Shown piece after piece: positions 1-8,214 of a DNA stretch of 64,000 bases. The notes beneath the pieces are model-generated. The model searched no databases and was not told the DNA's origin. It worked only from the letters and a program-made list of their open reading frames with translations. The translations under genes were made by a program, and so were the position numbers. Position 1 is the first letter of the stretch. Every line of letters begins with the position of its first letter. The stretch lies in NCBI GenBank assembly GCA_017619275.1, contig JAFZSR010000065.1, positions 1-64,000 of the forward strand. Reading direction: 5' to 3'. The DNA comes from Prevotella sp. (GTDB lineage: Bacteria > Bacteroidota > Bacteroidia > Bacteroidales > Bacteroidaceae).

Positions 1-60
1 CTCTTGGGCCTCCAAGGGCGGATAGGGTGACCTCCGGCAGTTAATCCTTCCTTTCAACAA

Positions 61-68
61 CAAAGGTA
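61..68 (-). promoter_or_regulatory. Possible -7 box firing out of the window
   Basis: The plus strand reads CAAAGGTA, which is TACCTTTG on the minus strand and matches the Bacteroidetes -7 consensus TAnnTTTG. The gene it would serve lies left of the window, so the assignment cannot be checked here. A similar box, TAACTTTG, lies at about 156-163. Confidence 0.3.
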
Positions 69-257
69 AGGAAAAACCGTGATATCTCTACATTTTTCTT
101 CGATAATCTAGCGTTAAATAATTTAAGAGTTCGTAAGGACACTCTTAACAAGCTGCAAAGTTAAAGAAGGGAGGGGAGTGGCTGCGCCTTGTTTTTCGGT
201 TTTAACGACCATTTTCCTCTATAAATAGTAACTACGTTTTTATTCTACTGGTGTAAA

Positions 258-286
258 GGAAATGCTTTATATGGGTTTGGGTTAAA
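258..286. repeat. Short dispersed repeat, copy 1
   Basis: The segment around AAATGCTTTATATGGGTTTG recurs at about 52248-52275 with very few differences. Both copies are intergenic and both are followed by purine-rich sequence. Nothing in it looks like a known regulatory site. Confidence 0.55.
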
Positions 287-365
287 GGAGTGAGAGGGAG
301 TTAAAAGACGATAGTTCTTCTCTTGAAGTCCCGCTCCTTTGGTGTTCAGAGGTTGAAAGGTAACG

Positions 366-412
366 TCCTTTAACTCCCTCTAACTCCCCCATAACTCCCT
401 TTAACTCCCCAA
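366..412. repeat. Degenerate ACTCCC tandem array
   Basis: Four imperfect units of the form TAACTCCC follow one another with 9-10 bp spacing. A related array with a cleaner 9-bp period (CATAACTCC) sits at about 59345-59399 upstream of the aldo-keto reductase gene. The function is unknown. Confidence 0.6.
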
Positions 413-595
413 GTTGAGCGAATGCGAAACTTGAATAACTCTTAATTTGATTAATAATATATTAGAGGATATAATGATGGTCAATTAGGGCAATTCGTTT
501 TTTACTGAAAGAAATTGTGGGAAATGGAGGGAAATTACCACTTTCCCTTCAATTCCCACAATTTCTTTCTAAACCCCCAACAGATGGCGCCCAGT

Positions 596-3500
596 TTACT
601 TTTTCACCTTCTTACCATTAATAATATAGATTCCTTTGGGCAGGTTCTTGAGCGACGTGACTTTGCTCCGCACCTTGATTCCTGAAGGAGTGTACACGTC
701 GAAGGGCTTGCCACCGGCAATAATGTCGAGGACGCCATTCACGGGCAAAACGGTAAGGACGCCGTTGACGTAGATGAACTCATAGTTTTGAGCTTCTCCA
801 CCACCAATAATGATGGGATAATGGCCAATAGGACTTTCGGGCGTGGCTTCGGTTGTCGCTACGGGGAGGGTCTTTAACACAGCAGCGGTTTCATTCAGTT
901 TCCATCCCTCATACACTAATTCGAATGGGGGATTCTCCTCACCTTGCTGACGATGATAGTTGCCCACTCTGACGGTAAGCGGAGCCTTGTGGATGGTGAG
1001 CACGCCGTTGACGTAGGTGACATTATAGTTCTCGACCGAACCCTTAGTGATGACGATGGGATAGGTTCCTACGGGCGACTGCTCGTTGGCTTCGCAGCTG
1101 ATGCTTGGCGTTCCTACGAGTGGGGCACCTTCACTGGTATAGGTCAGTACAGGATTGTGCTCGCCATATTCGCGCTCAAGATTTATGGCCGTGATAATGA
1201 CAGGATCGGCAGCCTTCACCACAAGTACGCCCGCGACATAGCTGATGTCGTAGTTGCCAGCCTCGGCGCCACCGACGATGATGGGATATTCGCCTGGCTC
1301 GCTATCGGGGGTGGCCTCGCAGGTGACGACGGGTTGTGTAGACAGCACCGTGCTATTCTCACCGTTCTTGAAACCCCAATACGACAGTTTGAACTCGGGC
1401 ATGGGCTCTCCCTGCTTCTTCTCGTAGCTGCCTACCGATATCTGGAGCGGAGCCTTGTGGATGGTGAGCACGCCGTTGACGTAGGTGTCGTTATAGTTCT
1501 TGACCGAACCCTTGGTGATGACGATGGGATAGGTTCCTACGGGCGACTGCTCGTTGGCTTCGCAGCTGATGCTTGGCGTTCCTACGAGTGGAGCACCTTC
1601 GCTGGTATAGGTCAGTACAGGATTGGGTTCGCCATATTCGCGTTCAAGGTTGTTGGCCGTGATAATGATAGGATCGGCTTCCTTCACCACAAGCACGCCT
1701 GCGACATAGCTGATGTCGTAGTTGCCAGCCTCGGCGCCACTGACGATGATGGGATATTCGCCTGGCTCGCTATCGGGCGTGGCCTCGCAGGTGACGACGG
1801 GTTGTGTAGCCAGCACAGTGCTATTCTCGCCGTTCTTGAAACCCTGATACGACAGTTTGAACTCGGGCAAGGGCTCTCCCTGCTTCTTCTCGTAGCTGCC
1901 TACCGATATCTGGAGCGGAGCCTTCGTCACGGTGAGCACGCCGTTGACCAATGTGAGCAGATTGTTGGTCACAGAGCCTTTCTGAATGGATATGACATAA
2001 TCGCCAACGGGTGATTTCTTCGTTGCATTACATCTGAGCGTGGGGGTTCCAACGAGTTCGCCTTCTCCAGAAACTGTGTAGGTAAGCTCGGGGTTGCTCT
2101 CGCCATATTCGCGCTGCTTGTTGTCGGCAGTAAGAATGATAGGTTCTTCGTCGGCATCGTAGACGGTAAACGGCATGTTTCCTCCAAGCCAATCCATCGT
2201 CTCCTCAACTTGGTTGGTAAAATAGCGTAAGGCAGCGAAATATTTCTTCCCAACAGTGAGGTTGTTGAACTTAAACGCTACGGTGACGCTTTCACCTGCT
2301 GGGAGGTTCATGTAGCCTGTTTGGTCGAAATCGATATTCATCCCACCGGTGCTGTTGAACAAAAAGCAATAGAGGGGCTGGTAGTAACCGTCGGTTCCTG
2401 TGTTCTTGATTGTCGCAGTGATAGTCGTTGTTTGATTGGGCGTGATTTCGTAATTTTCCACTTGAAGGTGAGAAGCGGAAGTGGGCATGTTTGCGATTTC
2501 AACATTATATGGGCCAATAGCGCCCGACCCGTCTTCGTTTAACGACAGCCACAAGTGCCAGGTTCCGGTGGCATCGGGGGTGAAGAACAGGCTTCCGCTC
2601 TCAGTCGTTCCTGTTTCTATCACCATTCCTGTTGCACTGGTGTACTCGCCCTTGTCGTCGGTCTGCGAAGCGAACAAATATAGTTTGTCGTTGAATTCGT
2701 CGCCACTATTCGATAGTTCCACCACCACTTCCTGGGGCAAGCCCTTTATTCCGTTACCTTGGTTTCCAAACGATTCTAACACAAGATTTGATTTAGGATG
2801 ATAATTGAAGGTGTAGTGCCCGTTGCTCACTACACACTCTATATACATTGCATCCTCGCCATAGATTCGATACCAGTTGGAATCTGTGAGTTTGCTGTAA
2901 GGGAAGAAATGATAGGTTCCGGCAGAGAGTCCGAGTGATGACACATCAAGAGAAACACTTCTGATTTGAGATGTGACGAAATCGTTAGAGAGCGAGTAAA
3001 GTTGATATTGATTGCCGGCGCCTGGTTGCTGCATGGCGAATCCATAGTCGAAAGTTCCGTCTAACCCAGTATGATTGTAAAAATCACAAAGGATCTTGGT
3101 ACCACTTACCCATAAATCATCAACCGAGAGGATGCGCATGTCGTCGGTAAACGAGGTGGGCCGCTGAATACCCACAACGGCTCCTTGGTCCATGGTGTAG
3201 CCGTCTTCTGTCGCGCTACTGCCAATGCCTCCGCCATTAGGGTTCAGCACGGAGATTTTGTAGTAGCCATCATAATAGCCTCCCCATCCCCAATTGATGT
3301 GGTAGAAGCCTTCTCCATCATAACCATCACAAACAAAAGCATGGCCACCGCCTGTAGAGATGCCGCTATAGAAGACTGGCCGCTGACTAGTGAGTTCGCT
3401 ATAGAGCAACTCATCCCATGTACGTGCCGTGTAACCAGCCCTATCCAGATAGCGTGTGTTGACGTCGTAGTTGAAGTAATTACGCAGAGCTGCCACCACA

Positions 3501-4285
3501 TCGGGGGAGATGGCGCTTGAGGAAGCAGTCTGATAGTTCATCTTTACCGATTGGCCGCAGTAGCGCATCAGTTTTGCCACTGCTTCCCGTTCGGTCGAAG
3601 TGCTGCTTTCGCCATAAGTGTCGGTCATGTTATTCCAGTCGAAGGTTGTAGCTGGCAGCCCTTGGATTGTGCCAAGCGTGGAATGGGAATAAGCGGGTAT
3701 GGCAGTGCACTGGCCTGTTGGCCACTGGTTGTAGTGCATGATCTGGGCCATCGCTGTGGCCACGCAGCCAGTAGGGCAATGTGCGCCTCCCATCACCGGA
3801 CAACTATTATTATAAGGTTCGTTTTGGTTCCATCTTGTTGTAAGCAACGGTGCGATGGCATCGTGCAGTTCCACCTGATGATGACTGGAACGGGCAGACG
3901 TCGGCTCCTGGTCGTCGATAGAAGCAATGAAATCAGCATAGCCTTTAAGCCAGTTCCTCACGTTCTCAGGAATCTGGTCTTCGTCGTAGCTTCCCTTTTC
4001 GGCATATCCGAGAATGTCCTCTGTACGCTCGTCGCCAGAGACGATGACAAATCCCTGTCCATCATCGGCATTGAACACGTAGAAAGGGGCTACCGACGAT
4101 TGCTGGCGCCGCGTCACAGCATGACCAGCAAAAGGAATAATAGGTTCGGCCGACTGGAGCGAATGTCCTTTCTTCGACAAAAAAGCTTGGGCCTTCTCTG
4201 CGGCAGACTCCAATGATACTTTCTGGGCCATGGCTATAGTGCCCAGGAACAGCCAAGAGGTGATTAAAAGAAAGAATTGTTTCAT
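596..4285 (-). CDS. Secreted C10 (streptopain-like) cysteine peptidase with MBG repeats and type IX-like C-terminus
   Basis: This encodes a 1,229-residue exported cysteine protease. The start at 4285 was preferred over the upstream TTG because it begins a clear signal peptide (MKQFFLLITSWLF, ending ...AMAQ) and follows a -7 box. An inhibitory propeptide-like region (residues about 65-125) is followed by the C10 catalytic domain. The nucleophile is Cys174 in PTGCVATAMAQ and the catalytic His315 is in GGGHAFVCDGYDG, followed by the typical HINWGWGG segment. After Ig-like sequence come MBG-type (mucin-binding-glycoprotein-like) repeats in alternating pairs, beginning ILTADNKQREYG and PLQISVGSYEKKQG. 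The C-terminus (LPKGIYIINGKKVKK) resembles Por/type IX sorting tails, so the protein is probably surface-attached or released. C10 enzymes of Bacteroidetes and streptococci degrade host or dietary proteins; the true substrate is unknown. It is a single-gene unit. Confidence 0.9.
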   Translation of the reverse strand: MKQFFLLITSWLFLGTIAMAQKVSLESAAEKAQAFLSKKGHSLQSAEPIIPFAGHAVTRRQQSSVAPFYVFNADDGQGFVIVSGDERTEDILGYAEKGSYDEDQIPENVRNWLKGYADFIASIDDQEPTSARSSHHQVELHDAIAPLLTTRWNQNEPYNNSCPVMGGAHCPTGCVATAMAQIMHYNQWPTGQCTAIPAYSHSTLGTIQGLPATTFDWNNMTDTYGESSTSTEREAVAKLMRYCGQSVKMNYQTASSSAISPDVVAALRNYFNYDVNTRYLDRAGYTARTWDELLYSELTSQRPVFYSGISTGGGHAFVCDGYDGEGFYHINWGWGGYYDGYYKISVLNPNGGGIGSSATEDGYTMDQGAVVGIQRPTSFTDDMRILSVDDLWVSGTKILCDFYNHTGLDGTFDYGFAMQQPGAGNQYQLYSLSNDFVTSQIRSVSLDVSSLGLSAGTYHFFPYSKLTDSNWYRIYGEDAMYIECVVSNGHYTFNYHPKSNLVLESFGNQGNGIKGLPQEVVVELSNSGDEFNDKLYLFASQTDDKGEYTSATGMVIETGTTESGSLFFTPDATGTWHLWLSLNEDGSGAIGPYNVEIANMPTSASHLQVENYEITPNQTTTITATIKNTGTDGYYQPLYCFLFNSTGGMNIDFDQTGYMNLPAGESVTVAFKFNNLTVGKKYFAALRYFTNQVEETMDWLGGNMPFTVYDADEEPIILTADNKQREYGESNPELTYTVSGEGELVGTPTLRCNATKKSPVGDYVISIQKGSVTNNLLTLVNGVLTVTKAPLQISVGSYEKKQGEPLPEFKLSYQGFKNGENSTVLATQPVVTCEATPDSEPGEYPIIVSGAEAGNYDISYVAGVLVVKEADPIIITANNLEREYGEPNPVLTYTSEGAPLVGTPSISCEANEQSPVGTYPIVITKGSVKNYNDTYVNGVLTIHKAPLQISVGSYEKKQGEPMPEFKLSYWGFKNGENSTVLSTQPVVTCEATPDSEPGEYPIIVGGAEAGNYDISYVAGVLVVKAADPVIITAINLEREYGEHNPVLTYTSEGAPLVGTPSISCEANEQSPVGTYPIVITKGSVENYNVTYVNGVLTIHKAPLTVRVGNYHRQQGEENPPFELVYEGWKLNETAAVLKTLPVATTEATPESPIGHYPIIIGGGEAQNYEFIYVNGVLTVLPVNGVLDIIAGGKPFDVYTPSGIKVRSKVTSLKNLPKGIYIINGKKVKK
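950..1917 (-). repeat. Near-identical 468-bp tandem repeat inside the C10 peptidase gene
   Basis: Two copies of a 156-residue MBG pair (an REYGE... unit plus a SYEKKQGEP... unit) lie head to tail with a 468-bp offset; for example GGAGCCTTGTGGATGG occurs at about 981 and again at about 1449. They differ at only scattered positions, so this is a recent duplication or a gene-converted array. A third, more diverged pair lies upstream in the protein. Confidence 0.85.
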
Positions 4286-4306
4286 CGTGAAAAGGTTTAA
4301 CAGTTG

Positions 4307-4314
4307 CAAAAATA
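4307..4314 (-). promoter_or_regulatory. -7 box of the C10 peptidase gene
   Basis: TATTTTTG on the minus strand lies about 20 bases upstream of the chosen ATG at 4285. It also argues against the upstream TTG start, which would lie before the promoter. Confidence 0.45.
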
Positions 4315-4504
4315 CAAAAAAAAGTATATCGTGCAAAGATTATTAGTAAAAAATTTGACGATATGCTCCTTTTGGCCATTATTATGTTCTGTTTGTGCCT
4401 ATAGTCTGAGGAGGAAAGATGGTGTGCCTTTGCACGAAACCAACAACTTGAAAGAGAAAAGGAAAATAATCGTGGTTTTCTTTTGCGCTTTTGCAGTTTT
4501 TTCG

Positions 4505-4512
4505 TAATTTTG
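4505..4512 (+). promoter_or_regulatory. -7 box of the corA-like transcription unit
   Basis: TAATTTTG matches TAnnTTTG. It lies about 225 bases upstream of the CorA start codon, so the mRNA would carry an unusually long 5' leader compared with other genes in this window. Confidence 0.5.
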
Positions 4513-4577
4513 CAGCCGCAAACCTGGCAGAAGGCTGGGCAAGCAGGAACATCATTATTAACAAAACATCAAACAAA

Positions 4578-4613
4578 ATGGACGACTACCCGGCGGATAC
4601 TTTTAAACGTTGA
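4578..4613 (+). CDS. Possible 11-codon leader peptide upstream of corA
   Basis: An ATG preceded by an A-rich tract opens a short frame encoding MDDYPADTFKR and then TGA. It lies inside the long leader of the CorA-like gene. Mg2+ transporter leaders in enterobacteria (mgtA, corA) contain short regulatory ORFs, so a regulatory uORF is possible here, but nothing proves translation. Confidence 0.25.
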   Translation: MDDYPADTFKR

Positions 4614-4619
4614 GGCGGG

Positions 4620-4731
4620 AGGACAGGGCGGCAAGGCACGCTAATCCTCTTGCCAGCCAAAGATTTTTTTTCGTGTTTCACCATCCTGAGGCTTGCCCAC
4701 GTGGCATCAGCCCAGGCAGAAAAGGATTAGC
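4620..4731 (+). promoter_or_regulatory. Structured 5' leader of the corA-like gene
   Basis: GCTAATCCT at about 4640-4648 pairs perfectly with AGGATTAGC at about 4723-4731, closing a stem over roughly 75 bases. Inside are smaller palindromes such as GCCCACGTGGC. The right arm contains the purine-rich AAAGGA just before the ATG at 4736, so the stem could hide the ribosome entry region. No known riboswitch class was recognised (TPP, cobalamin and fluoride signatures were not seen). Confidence 0.4.
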
Positions 4732-4735
4732 AACA

Positions 4736-5662
4736 ATGAAGACATTTTGGAACACCCAAGGTGGACTGACACAGCTGCCCGAATGGCAGCCCAACAGCTG
4801 GATTCAGGTGACGTGCCCCACCGAAGACGACCAGCATGATTTGGAGAAGCAGTTCGGCATCCCCGACTATTTCATCACCGACATCAGCGATACCGATGAG
4901 CGTGCCCGCTACGAATACGACGACGGCTGGATGCTCATCATCCTGCGCATACCCTATGTGAAGGAAGTGCGCTCGCGCACGCCCTACACCACCGTGCCCC
5001 TGGGCATCATCCACAAGCGCGACGTCACCATCACGGTGTGCTACTACGAGACGAACATGATGATCGACTTCGTGAGCTACCAGCAGAAGCGCGGCGTGGG
5101 GTTCACCGACTATGTGGACATGATTTTCCGTCTGTTCTACAGCTCGGCCGTGTGGTATCTGAAGCGCCTGAAGCAAATCAACTCGCTCATCGACAAGGCC
5201 AAGCGCAACCTGGACCGCGACGTGAACAATGAGAGTCTGATTGGCTTGAGCCGTCTGCAAGACTCGCTCACCTATTTCCAAACCTCCATCCGTGGCAACG
5301 AGACGCTGCTCTCGAAGCTGAAGTTCAAGCTGCAGATTGACGAGTTGGACGCCGACCTCATCGAGGACGTGAACATCGAGATGACGCAGGCCCGCGAAAC
5401 CACGGCCATCTACAGCGACATCTTGGAGTCGACCATGGACACCTACAGCAGCATCATCAACAATAATATGAACACCGTGATGCGTACGCTCACCAGCGTC
5501 ACCATCATCATGATGTTTCCCACACTCATCGCCTCGCTCTTTGGCATGAACCTGGTGAACGGCATGGAAGAGAAACCCTTTGGCTTCATCCTGGCGCTGG
5601 TCATCAGCGTGGGCACGGCGGCTGCGGCTTGGTGGTTCTTCCGACACAAACGGCTGGTATAG
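4736..5662 (+). CDS. CorA-family divalent cation (Mg2+/Co2+) transporter
   Basis: This encodes a 308-residue inner membrane channel of the CorA type. A long soluble alpha/beta and coiled-coil N-terminal part (for example KRLKQINSLIDKAKRNLD) is followed by two C-terminal transmembrane helices. The pore signature GMN is present as SLFGMNLVNGMEEKPFGF between the helices, and the protein ends in a short basic tail (FRHKRLV). The start at 4736 (MKTFWNTQ) was chosen because the open frame upstream back to 4610 is not protein-like and overlaps the structured leader. The MATE gene follows after 12 bases, so the two may be co-transcribed. Mg2+ is the usual substrate; Co2+, Ni2+ or Zn2+ transport cannot be excluded from sequence. 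Confidence 0.9.
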   Translation: MKTFWNTQGGLTQLPEWQPNSWIQVTCPTEDDQHDLEKQFGIPDYFITDISDTDERARYEYDDGWMLIILRIPYVKEVRSRTPYTTVPLGIIHKRDVTITVCYYETNMMIDFVSYQQKRGVGFTDYVDMIFRLFYSSAVWYLKRLKQINSLIDKAKRNLDRDVNNESLIGLSRLQDSLTYFQTSIRGNETLLSKLKFKLQIDELDADLIEDVNIEMTQARETTAIYSDILESTMDTYSSIINNNMNTVMRTLTSVTIIMMFPTLIASLFGMNLVNGMEEKPFGFILALVISVGTAAAAWWFFRHKRLV

Positions 5663-5674
5663 CAACTACATTTT

Positions 5675-7090
5675 ATGGCAAAGACCGACTTGCTCGCATA
5701 TATCCGCGAGGGCCGCACGATGACGCGCAGTGAGAAGCTGCGCCTCATCGTGCAGTTGTCGGTGCCCAGCATCTTGGCGCAGATCTCGGCCACGGTGATG
5801 TTCTTAATCGATGCCGCCATGGTGGGCCATCTGGGCGAGAAGGCCACAGCCGCCATCGGACTGGTGGAGACCACCACATGGCTGATAGGCGGACTGGGGG
5901 CGGCGGCCAACATGGGCTTCTCGGTGCAGGTGGCCCACTATATCGGTGCCAACGATTTCGAGGGGGCGCGGCGCGTGCTGCGCCAGAGCCTGGTGTGCTG
6001 CTTGGGGTGGAGTCTGATGCTCTCTATCACTGGCCTCCTCATCCATGTGCAGCTGCCCTACTGGCTGGGCGGTTCGGCCGACATTGCCTCCGACGCCTCC
6101 ACCTACTTCCTGATTTTGGGCTTTGCTGGTATCTTCTTCCAGATGAGTGGTCTGGCGGGGTCGATGCTGAAGTGCTCGGGCAACATGAAGATTCCGTCGA
6201 TGCTGAACATCATGATGTGCTGCCTCGACGTGCTTTTCAACTACGTTTTTATCTATATGATGGACATGGGCGTGAAGGGCGCTGCCATTGGCACGGCCTT
6301 GGCCGAGCTGATCACCGCCGTGCTGATGCTCTACTTCCTGCTGGTGCGCAGCGACATGCTGTGCCTGTTTGGGAAGAAGCGTCCACAACGCGTCGCCCAT
6401 TCCTCGTCCTCCTTCCGTCCCACTGCCGACGTGGTGGGCACCGCTTTCAAGATTGGGGCGCCCATGGCGCTGCAGCATGTGCTGATGGGCAGTGCGCAGA
6501 TTGTGAGCACCACCATCGTGGCTCCGCTGGGCACGGTGGCCATTGCCGCCAACTCGCTGGGCATCACCGTCGAGAGCCTGTGCTACATGCCGGGTTTTGG
6601 CATTGCCGAGGCCGCCACCACGCTGGTGGGGCAGGGCATAGGGGCCGGACAGCGGCTGCTCACACGCTCGTTTGCCTATATGAGCGTGGGGCTGGGCATT
6701 GCCGTGATGTCGCTGATGGGCGTGCTGATGTTTGTCTTCGCGCCCCAGCTGATGGGGCTGATGTCGCCTGTGGAGCAGATTGTAGACGTAGGTTCTGCCG
6801 TCCTGCGCATCGAGGCTTTCGCCGAGCCCATGTTTGCCGCCTCCATCGTGTGCAACGGTGTCTTCATCGGAGCGGGCGACACCATGAAGCCCGCCATCAT
6901 GAGCCTGATGTCGATGTGGGGCGTGCGACTGACGTTGGCTTGGTGGCTGTCGAAGGAATACGGACTCAAGGGCGTGTGGACGGCTATGGCCATCGAACTC
7001 ACCTTCCGTGGCCTTATCTTCCTCGCCAGGCTATGGAAAGGCAACTGGAACAAGAAATTGATGCGAACTGCAGACCAATTAAAACAGTAA
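5675..7090 (+). CDS. MATE-family multidrug/cation antiporter
   Basis: This encodes a 471-residue polytopic inner membrane protein with about 12 predicted helices. After a short cytosolic N-terminus it shows the MATE start QLSVPSILAQISATVMFLID followed by AAMVGHLG. The second half repeats the fold (KIGAPMALQHVLMGSAQIVS). MATE proteins export organic cations or drugs in exchange for Na+ or H+; the specificity here is not evident. It lies 12 bases after the CorA-like gene and 6 bases before the PPIase gene, so the three probably form an operon. Confidence 0.9.
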   Translation: MAKTDLLAYIREGRTMTRSEKLRLIVQLSVPSILAQISATVMFLIDAAMVGHLGEKATAAIGLVETTTWLIGGLGAAANMGFSVQVAHYIGANDFEGARRVLRQSLVCCLGWSLMLSITGLLIHVQLPYWLGGSADIASDASTYFLILGFAGIFFQMSGLAGSMLKCSGNMKIPSMLNIMMCCLDVLFNYVFIYMMDMGVKGAAIGTALAELITAVLMLYFLLVRSDMLCLFGKKRPQRVAHSSSSFRPTADVVGTAFKIGAPMALQHVLMGSAQIVSTTIVAPLGTVAIAANSLGITVESLCYMPGFGIAEAATTLVGQGIGAGQRLLTRSFAYMSVGLGIAVMSLMGVLMFVFAPQLMGLMSPVEQIVDVGSAVLRIEAFAEPMFAASIVCNGVFIGAGDTMKPAIMSLMSMWGVRLTLAWWLSKEYGLKGVWTAMAIELTFRGLIFLARLWKGNWNKKLMRTADQLKQ

Positions 7091-7096
7091 AAAGAG

Positions 7097-7801
7097 ATGA
7101 TGAAATCTGAAAGAATGAGAGTGATGGTGCTGACAGCATGGTTCTTGCTGGGCGGCGTGCTGTTCGTTGGCAACGCCGGGGCACAGAGCCGCCAGGTGCT
7201 GCTGAAGACCACTGAAGGCGACATCCGCATTGCCCTGTCGGACCTGACGCCTGTCCACCGTGATAACTTCATCAAGCTGGTGAATGAGCATTTCTACGAC
7301 TCGCTGCTCTTCCACCGTGTCATCAAGAACTTTATGATTCAGGCCGGCGACCCCACCAGTCGTCATGCCGAGCCGGGAGCCTTGCTGGGCGAGGGCGATG
7401 TGGGCTATACCCTCCCGCCTGAGTTCCGCACGCCTCAGCTCTATCACCGCCGTGGCGTGGTGGCCATGGCGCGTGAGGGCGACGAAGTGAACCCCGAGAG
7501 GCGCAGCAGCGGCTGCCAGTTCTACATCGTGTGGGGAAAGACGTTCTCCAGCTTGGAGTTGGAGAAGATGCAGGTGAGGGTCGACACTATGACCCACCAC
7601 GAGGCGAGCATCACGCCCGAGATGTTCCGGACCTATAAGCGCGTGGGTGGCTCGCCCCATCTCGACGGGCAGTACACCGTGTTTGGCGAGGTGGTGGAAG
7701 GCCTTGACGTGGTTGACCGCATTCAGCGCGTCTTCACCGACGACTACGACCGCCCCGTCGACGACGTGCGCATCATCAGCGCCACCGTGCTCACCCCCTA
7801 A
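7097..7801 (+). CDS. Exported cyclophilin-type peptidyl-prolyl cis-trans isomerase
   Basis: This 234-residue protein has a signal peptide (VLTAWFLLGGVLFVGNAGAQ) and then a cyclophilin domain covering nearly the whole mature protein. Family landmarks are GDIRIALSD, FYDSLLFHRVIKNFMIQAGD (the catalytic Arg lies in FHRV), SSGCQFYIVWG and LDGQYTVFGEVVEGLDVVD. It should assist folding of periplasmic or outer membrane proteins. It is the last gene of the corA-MATE-PPIase run and is followed by a strong inverted repeat at 7811-7837. Confidence 0.92.
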   Translation: MMKSERMRVMVLTAWFLLGGVLFVGNAGAQSRQVLLKTTEGDIRIALSDLTPVHRDNFIKLVNEHFYDSLLFHRVIKNFMIQAGDPTSRHAEPGALLGEGDVGYTLPPEFRTPQLYHRRGVVAMAREGDEVNPERRSSGCQFYIVWGKTFSSLELEKMQVRVDTMTHHEASITPEMFRTYKRVGGSPHLDGQYTVFGEVVEGLDVVDRIQRVFTDDYDRPVDDVRIISATVLTP

Positions 7802-7810
7802 CAAGAAATA

Positions 7811-7837
7811 CCGCCCTAGTTTTCACAACTGGGGCGG
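7811..7837. terminator. Inverted repeat downstream of the PPIase gene
   Basis: CCGCCCTAGTT pairs with AACTGGGGCGG (11 bp with one G-U pair) around a 5-base loop, 9 bases after the PPIase stop. There is no T-tract on the plus side. Read on the minus strand it is followed by TATTTCTT, so it may serve both directions. Confidence 0.6.
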
Positions 7838-8214
7838 CACTCAAACGATATTAATAACTAAAAACCTTCTCTAAAACCTGTTACCTTGAACAAATCTTTT
7901 TTACCAAAAAACTAAAAACCTACTGAAACTAACAATCTTAACTTACCTAATAACTAACAACTATCGAATTTTCATTTTTCTAATGCTTTCTCTGCCTTTC
8001 ACAAGGCGGCTAAAACAACTCTTCTTAACCTTATTTACTAACTAATACCAAATATGCTATGTTGTACTATTGAAGATCGCTTTGTCTTTATTTGTTTTCT
8101 TTTGACGATGCAAAGGTACGACGAAAAATGGAATGCTCCATCATTTTTCGCCATGTTTTGTTGAAAAAAAGAGTGATTATTGACAAAAATCAATCATGTT
8201 GTGTTCGCACACAC
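7838..8214. other. A+T-rich convergent intergenic region
   Basis: This lies between the 3' end of the PPIase gene and the 3' end of ksgA. No convincing gene was found. It is rich in TAACTAA-like and ACTAAAAACCT-like strings and has a short hairpin around CTTTCACAAGGCGG at about 7995. It contains a minus-strand -7-like box at 8111-8118 that has no gene after it before the inverted repeat at 7811-7837. Confidence 0.45.
8111..8118 (-). promoter_or_regulatory. Orphan -7 box on the minus strand
   Basis: TACCTTTG on the minus strand, pointing left. A transcript from here would run about 280 bases through the gene-free stretch and end at the inverted repeat 7811-7837, whose minus-strand side is followed by a T-rich tract. 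Confidence 0.35.

Larger units (their letters stand above)
1..595. other. Intergenic region at window start
   Basis: No gene is visible in this stretch. It holds two minus-strand -7-like boxes (near 61-68 and 156-163) that would fire leftwards out of the window. It also holds an ACTCCC-type degenerate tandem array near 366-412 and a segment at about 258-286 that recurs almost unchanged at about 52248-52275. The part next to 595 lies downstream of the C10 peptidase gene and contains GGAAATT/AATTTCC-like inverted sequence around 515-570, which could form a hairpin at the end of that gene. Confidence 0.5.

Noticed and set aside
944-2014. Plus-strand frame with internal repeats
   Set aside because: The repeats mirror the MBG units of the C10 peptidase on the other strand; no independent protein features.
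4620-4735. Known riboswitch (cobalamin, TPP, fluoride or M-box) upstream of corA
   Set aside because: The conserved core motifs of those classes were looked for and not seen; only an unclassified stem remains.
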